In this document: positions 1 to 12,812 of the stretch, in pieces
How positions within the stretch are numbered: position 1 is the stretch's first letter
How the letters are laid out: each line of letters opens with the position of its first letter
DNA from: Amoebophrya sp. A120
Taxonomy: Eukaryota; Sar; Dinophyceae; Syndiniales; Amoebophryaceae
Direction of reading: 5' to 3'
Assembly: GCA_905178155.1 (NCBI GenBank)
Contig: CAJINV010000015.1
Span: forward strand, 333,309-397,308
Length of the DNA: 64,000 nt
Notes under the pieces: generated by a model
Told to the model about the DNA's origin: nothing
The model's input: only the letters and a program-made list of their open reading frames with translations
The model's database searches: none
Translations under genes and position numbers: made by a program

Positions 1-3000
1 CTCGAAAATCAGTTTTTGCACCGCAAACTTCTTCACCGCGCGTTGCATACGGCCACGGACAATCGGCAGCATCTCGTGCGCCACTCTGTTCGACTTCTTG
101 TCGTCTGCTGTTGGGTCATACCACGGTGATTCAGCTCGCACGTTCCAGTCCCTTAGCAAGGCTATGGGAGTGTCGAGTTTTTCCGCCCAAGCCGCTTTAT
201 TTTTGATCGTCTTTTGCATTGTCTCCTGTTTTTCCATCACGTCCACTGCGACCTTAAACAAGGTCCTCCCGAGCGCCCGCAGCTCGTCCTCGGAACACCA
301 GCGTCCTAACGCCGCTACTTCGCCGGGGGACAGGCGCACGGCCTCAGTCTGAGTTTCCAGAAATTCTCCGAGACGCTTCAGCTCTTCAGCCTTCACCTTT
401 TCGGACTGTTCTCCAAATTGCAGCGAGTTAATAGCGGGCTTCTCAGCACGATCTCCAAGGAGGGCCCGGATGTCGAGAAGCATCGCCAGGCGTTCTCCGA
501 CTCGTTTCAGGGGTGAGGATTCCGGGGCGAAAGCTGCTTCTGACTCGGGAGTGAGCGCGTCCGCGACCCGATAGCGCTGGAGCCAGTGGGCACCGGTAGA
601 GGAAACGAACGGGATGTACTTATTGTTCCTGGCTTCCCAGTGAAGGACCTCATTGTTTGTTGGGTCGTTTTCTCTGATGGGCCCGAAAAGGTCATCAAAC
701 ACACCGAAAATTATGGATGCGTCAGGTTTGAAATGGTCAAAGTTGAAATGGTTTGTCATGCATAAAACGGATACCAGTTAGACCTACAGTTTGTAGTCGG
801 CGCATGACAAATTTTCCCGGTCCTGGAAGCGAGTCTGTCATGCGGTTTAGGGCAAAAGAGCTGCCTTCTGTCATGCTAGTCAGCAGTCCAACTCCTGACC
901 CTTATCAGGACTACAATCTGCCTTCCGTGCGTCCTCTGCAATAGAGTCACTTTTTGAATCGCATTTTATGCATGACAAACCATTTCAACTTTGTCGATTT
1001 CAACTCTGACACAACCATAAAAATCTCTCTGAGATTCTCGACCCGACTCTCGGAAATCGCCTTCTGGAGGGCCGTATCAAATGCAAAAGTGTCTGGGTCT
1101 GGAAGATAATTACCAGGTTTGTCATGCATATTTTGGATGACCCATGATGTCTGTGATGCACGCTCTAGCATCACAGATTTTTAGAGGACTTTGCGATGCC
1201 TCTGCCGCAAGAGAAATGCCCTCTCCGCGTAGCACGAACTGGAGTTCTCTTGCTGGTCACTCATGCAATACAAATTTTTTCAGAATCCAGAGACAGCATT
1301 ACAAGTTTAGAACCTTCCAGACCCAGACATTTTTGCATTTCATAGGCCCAACCCAGACTCTGTGCGGCATGCCCGACATCCACATCTTCCTCGGAGGTCG
1401 ACGAAGTTTTTCGCAGCCTGGAAGTCGATCCTCTCTGCTATGGCGTTCTCAACTGTTACACTCTCAACTGTTGCATGGACTTGTGATGCAAGAATGGGAA
1501 AAGTGAAAGGGGGGGCATTACGCGTCTTGCATGACAGATTTGGCAAAGATTATCATCCTGTTTCGTTTGGCCCTTCCAGGATTTGTCACGCAGAACAGCT
1601 TGATCGTGTAGACTAGATGATCATGGTGCTTTTGCATGAGAAATCATGTAACAGTTGAGAATGTAACATTTGAGAACGCCATATCTGTCGAGTCGGCGAG
1701 GCTGCGTCCTCTTCCACATCCAGGAAAACATCTGCGCCAGCATATCAAAATGAAAAATCCCTCCTTCCCATATCAAAACGGAAATCTGTGATGCGGGATT
1801 TGTGTACACAAATCGCATTTGTCCTGCAGGGAAGCACTGCGCGCAGATGGCAAGCCCAAGAGGGGGCCTTTTGGTGTAGGGGCCCAGCATGGCAGACGTC
1901 TGCCCTGTAGGCCTTGAAGCATTACAAACCGCCTGCATAATATCGCGGCGGACTCTCTGGATTTGCCTTCTGGCAAGACGGACAGGATTTGTGGTCACAA
2001 ATCTGCATCTAGAAATTTTTTTCAATATGGGGAGGGGGGATTTTTCCTTGCAATACAGCATCTGCGTGGCTATCGTCCCGCGTCGGCAGGAGCGACGGCA
2101 CACCGAAAGCTCCTGCAGGAATCGAGCCGTCCAACGAAGATTTTTTCCGGGTTAGTTTTTTCCCGCCAGGCTTGGTACTTCCGTCTACTTCCTCATCGGG
2201 TATATCAACATCGCTATCATCGCCGTCCTTCTCTTCCGCCAACTTCCGGATCCTATCGTGCCAGCCGAGAATCTATCAAGAAGAAAAATCCCCCCTCCAG
2301 CCCATATTCAAAAGACAATTTCTGTTCGCTGGGTTTGTGTACACAAATGAGCCTTCTATTGCAGAAAGAGCGTGGTGGCATATTGATTCTTCTGGCCCCA
2401 TTTGGGTACTACACATCCGGCTAGCAACTGAGCATGAGAAACAAGGCTGACATATGCGAAAACGCATGACAGACTCGTTGTACAACAATGCGCCACATGG
2501 GTGCCGTTTGCCTTGTACGCAAGACAAAGCTGATTTGATTTGTGGTCACAAATCAGCATCACTAATTTCTTTTTTCGATATGGGAACGGGGATTTTTCCT
2601 TACGATAGAATCTTGTGCTTCAGCACCGCATTCTTCTGCAGGTGGTGCAAAGCGAGCGTGAACCGCGCGGTGAGGTCGGATTCGAGTTTTACCAATTGCG
2701 TGACCTCCTGTTCCTGTAACTTGAGCACATTCTTTATGGCGTTCTCAAACGTTACATTCTCAACTGTTACATGGATTTGTAATGCAAGAACAGCAATAGT
2801 AAAAGTGGCAATATTGCAGCTTTCGCATCACAGATTTGCCACAGATTATCATGCTGTTTAGCCATTCGAAAATTTGTCATGCTAAGCACCTTGGTAAAGT
2901 GGAGGCTGATGGCAACTTTGCATGACAAATCCGTGTAACAGTTGAGAATGTAACAGTTGAGATTGCCATATTCTTTGTCAAGGCGTGCCCCTCCGGAAAG

Positions 3001-6000
3001 CCGTCGGCGATCACGTAGCTGGCCAGCATCAGTTCGTGCAGGAAGGAAAGCACTCTGTGGATCCGGTTGATCTGGGTAATCAAATCCTCCTGCAGGACAA
3101 GTTTCTGCACACCATTATGGCATTCTCAACTGTTACATTCTCAACTGTTACATGATTTCTCATGCAAAATTGCAATTAGTTATCTACACGATCAAGCTGC
3201 TTCGCATGACAAGTTTTCAACGCACTAGATAGCATTAGAATCTGTGCCAAACTTGTAATGCAAAAGGCGCAATCTTCCGCCTTGGATTTTTGCCATTCTT
3301 GCATTACAAATCCATGTAACAGTTGAGAATGTAACATTTGAGAATCCCATAACCATTTTTCATATCATCGGCTTGCTGTCGGAGAAATTTGAAGTATTGG
3401 GCGAAAGAGTCGATGTTTGTCACCGGGCCATCTACTGGTCTACTTTGCGCAGCACCGTGTTGATCATTCTGGCGCGGCTCACTCAAAACCACCGCCCAGT
3501 CGGGGTGGGCGAGCATGCGGGGCACCAAAGACTCGGTCAGCAGTTTCAATAATTGCTCGAAACAAAAGTCTATGCACTGCAAAAGTATCGTACTCGTTGA
3601 AATGCATGACAAATTGTTCCCTCAGCATGAAAAATAAGATTTGTAAATGAGGATTTAGCTTGAGAAAAAAACTTGTAATGCATGATTGCAATACGAGTAT
3701 CAGATACTTTTGCACAGGATAAAGTCCGGCCGTTTCGTCGCCGTTCGCAGGTACTGCAGGGCGTGCAGCTGGGCGCTATCCAGTGCAAAAATGTCTGGCT
3801 CTGGAAGATTCTGACACTTGTCATGCACGTTTTGCATGAGCCATGATGTCCGTGATGCATACCCTAGCAATACAGATTTTCTGAGGGCTTCTTGATGCAT
3901 ATTCCGCATGACAAATGCCTTCTCAGCGGAGCAAATATTGCATTCCCTTTGTACTCATGCAATACAGATGGTTTTGGAATCCAAATGCAGCATCACAAGT
4001 TGCATTCTTCCAGACCCAGACGTTTTTGCATTTGATAGGCGTGCTGGTTGCCGAGCGAGTGTTTCTCCGTGACACTTTGGTCGGCCGCCTGGAAAAATTT
4101 CAGGAAAAAGTCCACCGTTTGCGCCGGCAAATCGCTGTGCAAAAACACGCTGGCTTGCAATTGCGCATTGGTCAAAGGAACGTTAGCGTGGTCCACTGGT
4201 CGAGTGTGCTCCAAGCCTTGAAAATAGTACTTTTCCAAGTGCGCCACAAAGTTCAGCAGGAGACCGCTGAATTGCAGTGCCTCCGTAGGAAAATGATCGC
4301 CGTCGTGGATCTTCCCCTCCGTCGGGTCGGATCCGGCGGGGTTCTCTTCGTTTTCTTTCTTTTTGATTTCCAGTATATCATTTGTAAAAACGTCCCCACC
4401 CCAGAGTCAAGATGGGGATTTTGCAACACAAACCTCGAAGTTTTGGGAGCCACGCATGACAAGTTGCAGGCTGTAGTGTAATGCAGTTTAGAAAGGGAAC
4501 CCGCATAACAAATTGATCTCCTTATCCTGTTTGAAGCATTACAAGTTCCAAAATACGCTGGGAAATGCCTCTCATGGGGATGCGCATTACAAATGCTCCT
4601 GCGCTTGCAGATCTGCATGACAACTCTGGGGTGGGGATGTTTTTACACAGGATACAGTAGTTCGCGCCGCCACTGCCTTTCAATGTCAAACACAAACACC
4701 GACTTGGCGTACTTGTGCATACCGTTCGCGATGTATGACAGTGCACAACTCCCCCTCCCCCTCATTTGTATAGCATGAACGGCAACACAAGCATCAGCCA
4801 GAGTGCCGGTTTTGCATGACAAAGTTGCACTAGATTGTAGTGCTAGTTGGGCTACCAGAACTTGTCATGCAAACAGTGCCAAGAGGCAAAGGTTGGGTGG
4901 ATTGGGTATTTTGCATCACAAACGAGGGGGAGGGGGAGGTGTGCACTGTCATACGATGCGGTTCAGAAGCTGGTATTGCCTTTGCGGAATAGTGGTGGCG
5001 CTCGCACTGCCCTTTGGTGTCAACAGCGGGGTTAGAACCTCCTTGTCAAGGAGCAGATTGTGCGGCGTAGAAGAAGTCCTCTCAGCACCAGCTCCCTCAC
5101 TGTCCCCCTTGGTTTGATGCCTCGCGGCGCCGGCTGGTAGCAGTTGGCGACTACTACCACCGCGGTGGAACAAATGGACACGATGACCTTCCTTCTCGTT
5201 ACTACTGAATAGAAACAGCTCTACTGCCTTCACGAGTTGTGTCATTTCCTGCGCAAAGTGGACTCGGTCAACACCCAGGATGGTTTTCTGCCGTGCTTGC
5301 TCGTGGTAGTGCTTGTCATCCGTCTATCCTGTGTAAAAACATTCCCACCCCATGCCATACTTGTTATGCTAAACAAAATGCGACACACTTTGCCCCCCCA
5401 TTGTGCCATGGCCGCAGATGGGCATGTCAAAATGTTTCTCATACGGAGCCCCATGAGAAGCATTTCCTGTTCGTGCTTTAGAATCTGTAATGCGCCAATT
5501 AGCATAGTAGCCTAGATTTTTTGTGATGCTGCTGAAGAACGAGCTAAACGGGATTACACTCCCAGGCCAAAGAACTTGTCATGCAACAACCTCCCAGGCC
5601 AAAGAGCAACAATCTAACCTTGTTGATTTGCCTAGCAGTTTTCCCATTTGTCTATGGGGTGGGGACGTTTTTACTCAGGATACCGGAGTCTGTGTATTTT
5701 CCGTCGTCTGCACCTGCGAGTGTGCGTTCTTCATGTTTGATTTTACCGCCGTACGCAGCAGCGCCAGCAAATCCGTGACTACGGTGGTGCGCTGGTGCAG
5801 TGTCAGGGCACCGCGGATTCGTTCTGAGGCGTGCTCTTTATCATTATCTCCCCCCAGCTGCGTTGTTTTCAGGTACCGCTCGCCGACGGCCAACAGCGCC
5901 TGCAGTGCGCGCTGCTTGACTTCTTTGGGTAAGTTATCCTGTGTAAAAACGTCCCCACCCCAGCAGAGTTGTCATGCAAATGCGCAACGACAGGAACATT

Positions 6001-9000
6001 TGGAATGCGCATCTCCATGAGAGGCATTTCCAGTCGTGTTTTGGCATTTGTAATGCTGTAAACAGGATGAGAAAGTGGCTTTCTCATGCGGCTTCTCTTA
6101 ATAGCCAGCACTGCATTGCAGATGGAAACTTCTCATGCAGAACTCCCAAAACTCGGGGATTTGTGTTGCAGACTTCCCATCTTGACTATGGTGTGGGGAC
6201 GTTTTTACATGGGATATAAGTCGAAGGTAATTTCTTGCAGCTCTTCCAGGGCTTTTTGGTTTCTGGTCAGGACCGGATGCTGACCAACGGCGGCCGACGG
6301 TGTAGTCCCCCGGACGCCCAAGGTTCGGGCGAGGAGGCTCGGATTACTTTCCGGGGCCGCGCCACCTCCCACCGGGGCAGACGGTCTCTCCTTCAGCGCA
6401 CTGTAAGTTGGAGAGGAATCCTTCACCGTTTCTACCAGGGACAACAGCAGCTGTTTCAGGAACATCTCCTGCAGACCACGACCAGATGCTAATGCTATGA
6501 AATGCAAATTTGTCTGGTAATGCATCACCTAGCATCACAGATTTTTAGAGGGCTTCCTAATGGGTATTCCGCATGACAAATGCCCTCTCCATGCAGCACA
6601 AACTGGACCCCTCTTCTTGCTGGTCATGCAATGCAGATTTTCTTAGACTGCAGAGACAGCATCCATACACATGTTGCAACTTTCCAGACCCAGACATATT
6701 TGCAATGCATAGATGCTGTACCAGCACGACCTTCTTCGGTGCTGTCGTGACCAGCGGCACTAGAAGAAGTCCTCTGAGGTGGACCGCCTCGTTCCCGATC
6801 CTCCTGCCCAGGTTCTGCTTCGTTCCTCTCTTGAAACAGTCGAAACACCGGCGGCACCATGCTGAACGCCAACAGCTCTTTTGCTGTAGTTGACTTGTCG
6901 GCAGCAGCTGCCCCTCCTGTCGGGTTTTGTAGTCCCTTGTGCGCGCCGCCTGAAGTACTAGCCGCTTCTACTTCAAAGCCCGAAGAGCCCCAGTGGTTGC
7001 GAAGGTCGTCCTATCCTGTGCAAAAGTATCGCACTCGTAGTAATTATCGCAGTCATGCATTACAAATCTTCATCCCAAGGTAAAACAGCATGACAAATTC
7101 CATTTGTCATGCTCAGCATGACAAATTGAGTTTGTCATGCTGTTTTACCTCAGCATTGCTGAGCTAATTTGTCATGCGATTTATACTAGTACGATACTTT
7201 TGCAGTTCATACGTCCGAGGTCAGGCTGGACTCCGCCGGCCGTTGCACCGTGGTGATTTTCGAGTCGTCGGACGAGTTATCTTATCAAAAGTAAAAGTGT
7301 CTGGGTCTGGAGACTTGTGATGCTGGGTGGCGTCTCGTGATGAGGCTACAGATGCTGGCTCAGCATGACAAGTTTCTGAGCTCCTAGGTGTTTGCTATTC
7401 TGCATGACAAACTGCGCCTCTGCATCACAGAAAAACGGAACTCTTGGGTAACGTGCATGACAGATTTAGGAGTCATGCCAGACAAGCATGACAAACATGA
7501 ATTCTTCCAGACCCAGACTACATTTTTACAGTTGATATGTCTTGGCCCTTATATAGAAACTGCCACTTTTTCCCCGCCTCGAATTGGTCGCGAAACTGCG
7601 TTTGCAGTTTCGTACGGTCCGTGGTGTCCGAGGAAGCTGCGCCGAACAGAGTCGGCCCGTGAAATTCTCCATCGAGCAAAGTCTTTTCGTCAGCGCCCCG
7701 AGGGAACGCCGGTTTCGCGGTAATAGGTGCGTCAAACCCAAACAGTTCCTGGAGGCCGATGGAAAGCGCCTCCTTTTTTTTCCCAGTGGCCTTGAACGTG
7801 AGAGCTTTCGGCGAAATCAGCTGGTAAAAGGCGTATCTGAGGTGGAAGCTGCGTATCTCCAAGATCTCGTTCTGAACCGTGTCCGACGCTTCTTTTTCTC
7901 TTTCTTGCTTCATTGTTCCAGCTTCTTGGCAAAGCATCCCACGTACGTCCCTTGGCACATCGAATGTGGGACCTTCTTCCACCTTCGACAGGCACTTCGT
8001 TGTCAAATTTTCAAGCACTTTCCGTATGGGCATGGCATCCTGCGCGAGCGCTAGTTCGAGCCCTCCCATCACGTCGGCTATTGCGAGGGAAAATCCCCCC
8101 TCCCCATACGAAAGCGGGACATTTCTGAAAATTTGTGGTGCTGATTTGAGACCGCAAATTGTTCCTGTATTGCAAGGAGGCAAATCCGAAGACCCTGCCG
8201 CGTTTTTGTAGGCAGTTTGTCATGCTGTATGGCCTACGGATGATATTCCTGCCTTGCTAGGCGCCTACACCAAAACGCCCCTTCTCCGGCTTTGGATCTG
8301 CCTGCAGTCTTCTACTGCAAGACAAAGACGATTTGTGTACACAAATCCCGCATCACAGATTTCCATTTCGATATAGGGAGGGGTGATTTTTCCTTCTGAT
8401 ATCGGCGTATTGATACTCATTGAACATAGAATCCTCCCCCAGCCACTGCAGGAAGTTCACATTCACTATCCAAGAAAAAAACTGTGTTAGTGTAAGTAAC
8501 TTTCTTTGGCTGACAGCATCACAAATTTGCTCTATATGACAGAGAAAACCTGTCATGCGTGGCTTGTAAGAGAAAACACACATGAAAAGAGGATTTCATC
8601 GCTGTCTGGCATGACAGGCGTGACTCTGTTGCATGCTCTGCAACACAAATTTACACTTACACAGTTTTTTTCTTCCATATTCACTCCCCCTAGAAGCGCA
8701 GCAGGACGACGACCTCCCGCACTGCCGGCGCTGAGAGATGTTGCTGGGCCGAGGAAAATATCAAGTGCAAAAATGTCTGGGTTTGGAAGACTCTCAGACT
8801 TGTCATGCAAGTTTTGCATGAGCCATGATGTCTGTGATGCATGCCCTAGCATCAGAGATTTTCTGAGGGAGGCTTCTGGATGCCTATTCCGCACGACAAA
8901 TGCTCTCTTGTTCCCGTAGCAAAAATTACACTCCCTTTGCTGCTCTCTCATGCAATACAGATTTTTTTGGAATCCAAATGCAGCATCACAAGTTGCATAC

Positions 9001-11778
9001 TTCCAGACCCAGACATATTTGCATTTGATAGAAAAACTCGAGAATCGCGTCGACACTGAACAAATCGGAAAACTTCAGGGGCGGGGGGCGGAAGGTATGC
9101 TTGCGAAAGTCGATGTTGACCTGATATTTGTTCGAGTCGGTGTTATGGCGAGGAGTGGGCTGCTTGTTTGGCCACAGCTTTTCCCAGCAGGTGTGGGGAT
9201 GCTTGTTGTAAGTCGTCTGCTCTGCAATCAGCCCCTGGGAGTACAAGTCTTTCCGCCAATACGGATTATAATACGGCTCGCGGTCCCGAGACCAGTCCCG
9301 CACGTTGAAGAGCAAAAGGTCCAGCGCAAACTCAACACCCTCGAAGAGCTTCCGCGGATGGTGGTACTGCGGGTTGTATTGTGAGGAAAAATCCCCCCTC
9401 CCCATACCAAAAAGGGGCACTACTGCAAATTTGTGATGCTGAAATTTGTGATGCTGATTCGTGGCCACAGATCGTCCCTGTATTGCAAGAGGGCAAAGCC
9501 AGAGACCCGGCCGCGTTTCGCAGGCGCTTTGTAATGCTGTATCGCCTACAGAGGATATGCCTGCCTTGCTAGGCGCCTACAGCAAAAAGGCGCTGCATCT
9601 GCCTGCAGTCCTCTACTGCTAGACAGATTGGATTTGTGTACACAAATCCCGCATCACAGATTTCCGTTTTGATAAGGGGAGGAGGGATTTATTTTCACTT
9701 TGATAAGTTGTTGTGCGCGCTTTGCCCGTTGCTGCCAACCGTGACTGGTAGGAAGTCCTGCTGCCGGCGAACCAGAAAGCTTTTGGTCACGTCCGTGCGC
9801 AGTTCCTCCACTTCTGCGTGCCGCTTTTGGAACGCTGCCCGGTTCTCACCAGCAGGCACATCTCTAACACTAAAGTGCGACATAACCTCGGCGTTCAGAA
9901 AAGCGTGCGCGTCCTCAACCTCATACAGGAAATCGTGCAGCGCGAAAAGAAGGGGCAGGTGCGTGATGCTTTTTTTAAAGTCCTGCACCTTTTTCTTGAT
10001 CGACCGTCTAGAAGTTGTACCCACGTTCTTCGTGTCCTGTGCAAAAGTATCGTACTCGTATTGCAGTCATGCATTACAAATCTCCGTCTTAATGTAAATC
10101 TGCATCACAAATTTTATTTCTGTTGCTGAGGAAATTTGTAATGCATTTATACGAGTACGATACTTTTGCACAGCATACTTCGCGAGCAACGGAGTAGGTG
10201 CGCCGTCACCGCTCGCGCCACCAGAATTAGGCGGAGTGGTGGTTCTGCCCGTTGCGCGGGCGGACGATTGCGGGTCGTCTTCATCCGCCTCGTCGTCACC
10301 CTCCGAGAAAGATTCACCTTGAAGTCCGTCCTCGAAGTTCCATATCCTGTGCAAAGGTTTCGTACTCGTATGAATGCAATTCTTGCATTACAAATCTTTT
10401 GCACTTGCTTAAGGTAAATCCGCATTACAAATTTTATTTCTCACACTGAGGAAATTTGTGATGCATTTATACGAGTACGATACTTTTGCAGTTCATATTC
10501 CAGTCCTCGTCTTCAGCATTCTGCTGTTCTTGAGCTACGCCATCGTTGTAGCAGCCATACTATCCTGCGCAAAAGTAATATTGCGCTCGTAGGAATCGCA
10601 ATCGTGCATTACAAATCTCCATCCCAAGGTAAAACAGCATGACAAATTCCATGGGTCATGCTGAGCTAATTTGTATTGGTGCGCTTCCTACTAGAAGTAC
10701 GATACTTTTGCAGCAGTTCATACATACACAAGATCGCGTTCGCGGACACCCTCGGGAAACGTCTCCCTGAAAAATGCCGCGAAGTTGGCTTGCAAGGACT
10801 TTTCCAACTCCAACAATTCGCTCACCAGCTCTCCTTGCTCTTTCAGCGTCGTCGCTGGGTGGCGGTTATGCATTGCAAATATGTAGTCTGGGATGTCTGG
10901 AAACTTGTGATGCTAATTTACATGCGTCACAAGAAACTGATACTGAGTCCAATACCCAGCCAGGCATAAGAAATTTCTCAGCGATTATTCCGTGCGTAAC
11001 CCGAATGAGAAGTCGCGTTTTGGCATGACAGAAGGTTGGCGCTATTTCACAACACGAATTTTTACAGGTAGTTGCAGGGGTAAATATAGTACGAGTTCAT
11101 GAATACAAATCGAAATCTCGCAATTTCTATTTTCTAGACCCAATCAAATATTTGCAGTGGATAGCGGTCGGGCTGCGCAATACCAGCGCCACCTGCAGCT
11201 CCGGCCGGATTATCTTCCGCATCGTGCGGCAGCCCATCTTGATGACCACTACCCTCGGCAGATGAACTACTAGTTAACAGGCGCAACAAATTCTTCCCGG
11301 TGCTGATTTTTTCGTAGTAGGCACAGAAAATCGCGCTCTTGCGTTGCAAGATCTTCACCGCATTGGCTTTCGGCAGGGGTTTCTTCTGCTGCAGGTCCGT
11401 CCGCGTGTCTTGCAGCCAGGCCCGCGTGACCTCGCCGTTCTGCGACGCGAGCGGCAACAGTTTCTCGACAATCAACTCGCGCAGCTTCCGCGTGCCCCAC
11501 CGGTGCGTCTTGTGCAAAAAGTCTTTTTCCGACAACGCCGGGGCCGCCGGCTGGGAACCGCTGGCCGCCGCAGCCGCCACTGTGAGGACGTTTGGAAAAA
11601 TGTTGAACTGCGGTGTGATTTCTGAAAACGGATCGAAGGTCGGGGTCCCTGGCTGCAAACCACCTCCCAGGTCAACAAACGCCCCTTGAATCAGGCTAAA
11701 TACAACTAGAGCGCCTGCCACCAGCACCACTGTCGCCGCAGCGACAGGGATTTTGGGTTTTCCCTTCAATTTTGTCAT
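1..11778 (-). CDS. Giant membrane-anchored protein, function unknown (3' end outside window)
   Basis: I do not recognise the family. The ATG at 11778 is followed within about 10 residues by one hydrophobic segment (roughly residues 11-31, rich in Ala, Val and Leu) that would anchor the N-terminus in a membrane. The rest is soluble, with acidic stretches (for example 10180-10340), a block rich in Trp, Tyr and Pro around 9040-9370, and helical Glu/Lys/Leu-rich stretches near the left edge. The gene is cut by 24 introners into 25 visible exons. Removing each element plus one 5-bp repeat leaves 5,598 nt, exactly 1,866 codons, with no stop in any exon I translated, and the frame is still open at base 1. 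Frame continuity was checked by hand at many junctions, for example 712-1019, 1439-1683, 2274-2607, 5325-5682 and 5935-6216. An in-frame TTG lies upstream at 11823, but the ATG is preferred. Homology is unknown. Confidence 0.75.
712..1019. mobile_element. Introner family J
   Basis: Termini carry inverted AAATGG/CCATTT blocks next to GCATGACAAAC. Direct repeat AAAAT on both sides. Excision joins Glu-Ile-Phe codons in frame. Confidence 0.85.
1075..1344. mobile_element. Introner family A
   Basis: Family A terminus GTCTGGGTCTGGAAG and its inverse. Flanks GGCCG/GGCCC (4 of 5). Excision gives Gly-Trp-Ala-Leu-Gln in frame. Confidence 0.88.
1439..1683. mobile_element. Introner family C
   Basis: Family C terminus GGCGTTCTCAACTGTTAC and its inverse. 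Flanks TCTGC/TCTGT. Cutting at TAT/A would create a TAG here; exact removal of one 5-bp repeat does not, which separates the two splice models. Confidence 0.88.
1743..2055. mobile_element. Introner family D
   Basis: Family D terminus AAAAATCCCTCCTTCCCATA, with its inverse ATGGGGAGGGGGGATTTTT. Perfect flanks CAGCA. Confidence 0.88.
2274..2607. mobile_element. Introner family D
   Basis: Perfect flanks GAATC. Exact removal gives His-Lys-Ile-Leu-Gly-Trp; retaining both repeats would give an in-frame TAG. Confidence 0.9.
2735..2970. mobile_element. Introner family C
   Basis: 236 bp, perfect flanks TTCTT. Same length as the neighbouring copy at 3116, so probably a recent amplification. Confidence 0.88.
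3116..3351. mobile_element. Introner family C
   Basis: 236 bp, perfect flanks ACCAT. Only 145 bp separate it from the copy at 2735. Confidence 0.88.
3571..3721. mobile_element. Introner family B, reverse orientation
   Basis: Family B terminus GCAAAAGTATCGTACTCG and its inverse. The GCACAGGATA end is on the right, so this copy is inverted relative to those at 7012 and 10343. Perfect flanks AAGTC. Confidence 0.88.
3777..4037. mobile_element. Introner family A
   Basis: Flanks GGCGC/GGCGT, 261 bp. Confidence 0.87.
4376..4654. mobile_element. Introner family E
   Basis: Family E terminus GTAAAAACGTCCCCACCCC and its inverse. Perfect flanks CAGTA. Confidence 0.87.
4734..4953. mobile_element. Introner family F
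   Basis: Family F terminus GTGCACAACTCCCCCTCC and its inverse. Perfect flanks CGATG. Confidence 0.87.
5325..5682. mobile_element. Introner family E
   Basis: Flanks CCGTC/CCGGA (3 of 5), 358 bp. Frame closes as Thr-Pro-Asp-Asp-Lys across the junction despite the decayed repeat. Confidence 0.85.
5935..6216. mobile_element. Introner family E
   Basis: Perfect flanks TAAGT. Junction reads Phe-Asp-Leu-Pro-Lys-Glu. Confidence 0.88.
6496..6711. mobile_element. Introner family A
   Basis: Flanks AATGC/GATGC. The left terminus is eroded to TTTGTCTGG. Confidence 0.82.
7012..7211. mobile_element. Introner family B with internal double palindrome
   Basis: Perfect flanks CGTCC. The core (about 7078-7150) is a nested inverted repeat built from four GCATGACAAAT motifs in alternating orientation. 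Confidence 0.88.
7283..7537. mobile_element. Introner family A
   Basis: Flanks TATCT/TGTCT. Confidence 0.85.
8079..8401. mobile_element. Introner family D
   Basis: Perfect flanks TCGGC, 323 bp. Confidence 0.87.
8467..8679. mobile_element. Introner family H
   Basis: Only copy of this terminus here: AAAAAACTGTGTTAGTGTAA and a diverged inverse. Perfect flanks TTCAC. Related to family G by the AAAAAACTGT start. Confidence 0.83.
8759..9030. mobile_element. Introner family A
   Basis: Perfect flanks GAAAA. Confidence 0.87.
9377..9705. mobile_element. Introner family D
   Basis: Flanks GGTTG/AGTTG. Confidence 0.86.
10033..10177. mobile_element. Introner family B
   Basis: The left TAT is mutated to TGT, yet flanks CTTCG are perfect and the frame closes. 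Confidence 0.86.
10343..10497. mobile_element. Introner family B
   Basis: Perfect flanks TTCCA. Confidence 0.88.
10561..10722. mobile_element. Introner family B
   Basis: Perfect flanks CATAC. The exon left between this copy and the one at 10343 is only about 60 nt. Confidence 0.87.
10867..11163. mobile_element. Introner family A, diverged interior
   Basis: Perfect flanks GCGGT. The termini are eroded and the core shows few family A motifs. Confidence 0.82.
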
Positions 11779-12351
11779 GACGTGCTTCTGTTCCGGTGTT
11801 GCTTTGAAAACCGGATGTAACAAATTTTTTGAATAGCGAGCTCCAGGGTGGGAGTTTTGACAGTGATATAGGTTTTATTTACGAATGCGAATGGTCGTGG
11901 AAGTTACTTACGGTCTCCTTCCAGCGCAAGTGTAATTTGATAGAGTATTTGATGTTCGGATTTTTTACCTCCTCAGGAATAAAGACCACAGCCTGAGAAT
12001 GTGAATGCCTGCGTGATAAAATGGTTTATAAAAATGGTGATAGACTACATAGACGGTTTTACAATAAAATAGATAAAATGGATTTGGATTTGCTCTACGG
12101 CATAGTAGTAAGTTTGTGATTTAAATGAGTTTTCGTGTTCTGGACAATTTATCGCAATCAAATAGTGCGTAAAAACTGATAGTCGTAAAAGTATTGTGTG
12201 TATTTGGACAGAAAAATATTTATTTGTCAACGCAGTTGAGTTTCATCAAACTCTCGATACAATCAGAGACCAGGTCTGGTATATCATTACCCTTGATTTT
12301 TTTGCGAGTCTTTCTTGGGGGGGCGCGATCCCAACTTTTTGCTATGCGTTC
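11779..12351. other. Intergenic, AT-richer
   Basis: 5' flank of the giant gene. No convincing coding frame and no recognisable promoter; poly-T/A runs and short hairpins only. Confidence 0.5.
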
Positions 12352-12812
12352 CTATGACGTGAGGGGTCTGACAAGAATCGACTTCTCTATTTTTTCGCGA
12401 CGACTTGGCGAGTCGAAGCAATTACAGACTGCAAGAATGTTTTGTGTTCTTATGCTGTGTATTATCCTGAGTAAAAGCGTACCCACGCCAGAGTTGTAAT
12501 GCAGATTTGCAAAGACAGGAAGACTTGTAATGCGCATCCCCATGAGAGCCATTTCCAATCGTATTTTGGAATTTGTAATGCTGTGAACAGGATGAGCAGA
12601 TGAATCTGTGATGCGGCTGCACTTGCTCACCTGCACCACACTGCATAGTGCAACTTGTCATGCGTGACTCACAAAACTCCTAGGTTTGTGTTGCAAAATC
12701 CCCATCCTGACTCTGGTGTGGGTACGTTTTTACTCAGGATATATATTCTTCCACCACTCAATGTTTTTAGTACTGGTAATTTTGGGTCACTTCTATGAAT
12801 GTAGCTAGTTTA
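12352..12812 (-). CDS. Possible 3' exons of an unrecognised gene
   Basis: After exact removal of the introner at 12463-12741, a minus-strand frame runs open from about 12810 to a TAG at 12352. It gives about 60 residues ending in a Lys/Glu/Arg-rich tail and Leu-Thr-Ser. No ATG lies in this frame, so upstream exons would be needed; I could not place them with confidence. Support is only the in-frame introner junction, and the sequence could also be an introner in a UTR. Confidence 0.3.
12463..12741. mobile_element. Introner family E
   Basis: Clear family E termini (GTAAAAGCGTACCCACGCC and inverse). Flanks TGTAT/TATAT. It lies outside the well-supported genes. Confidence 0.8.
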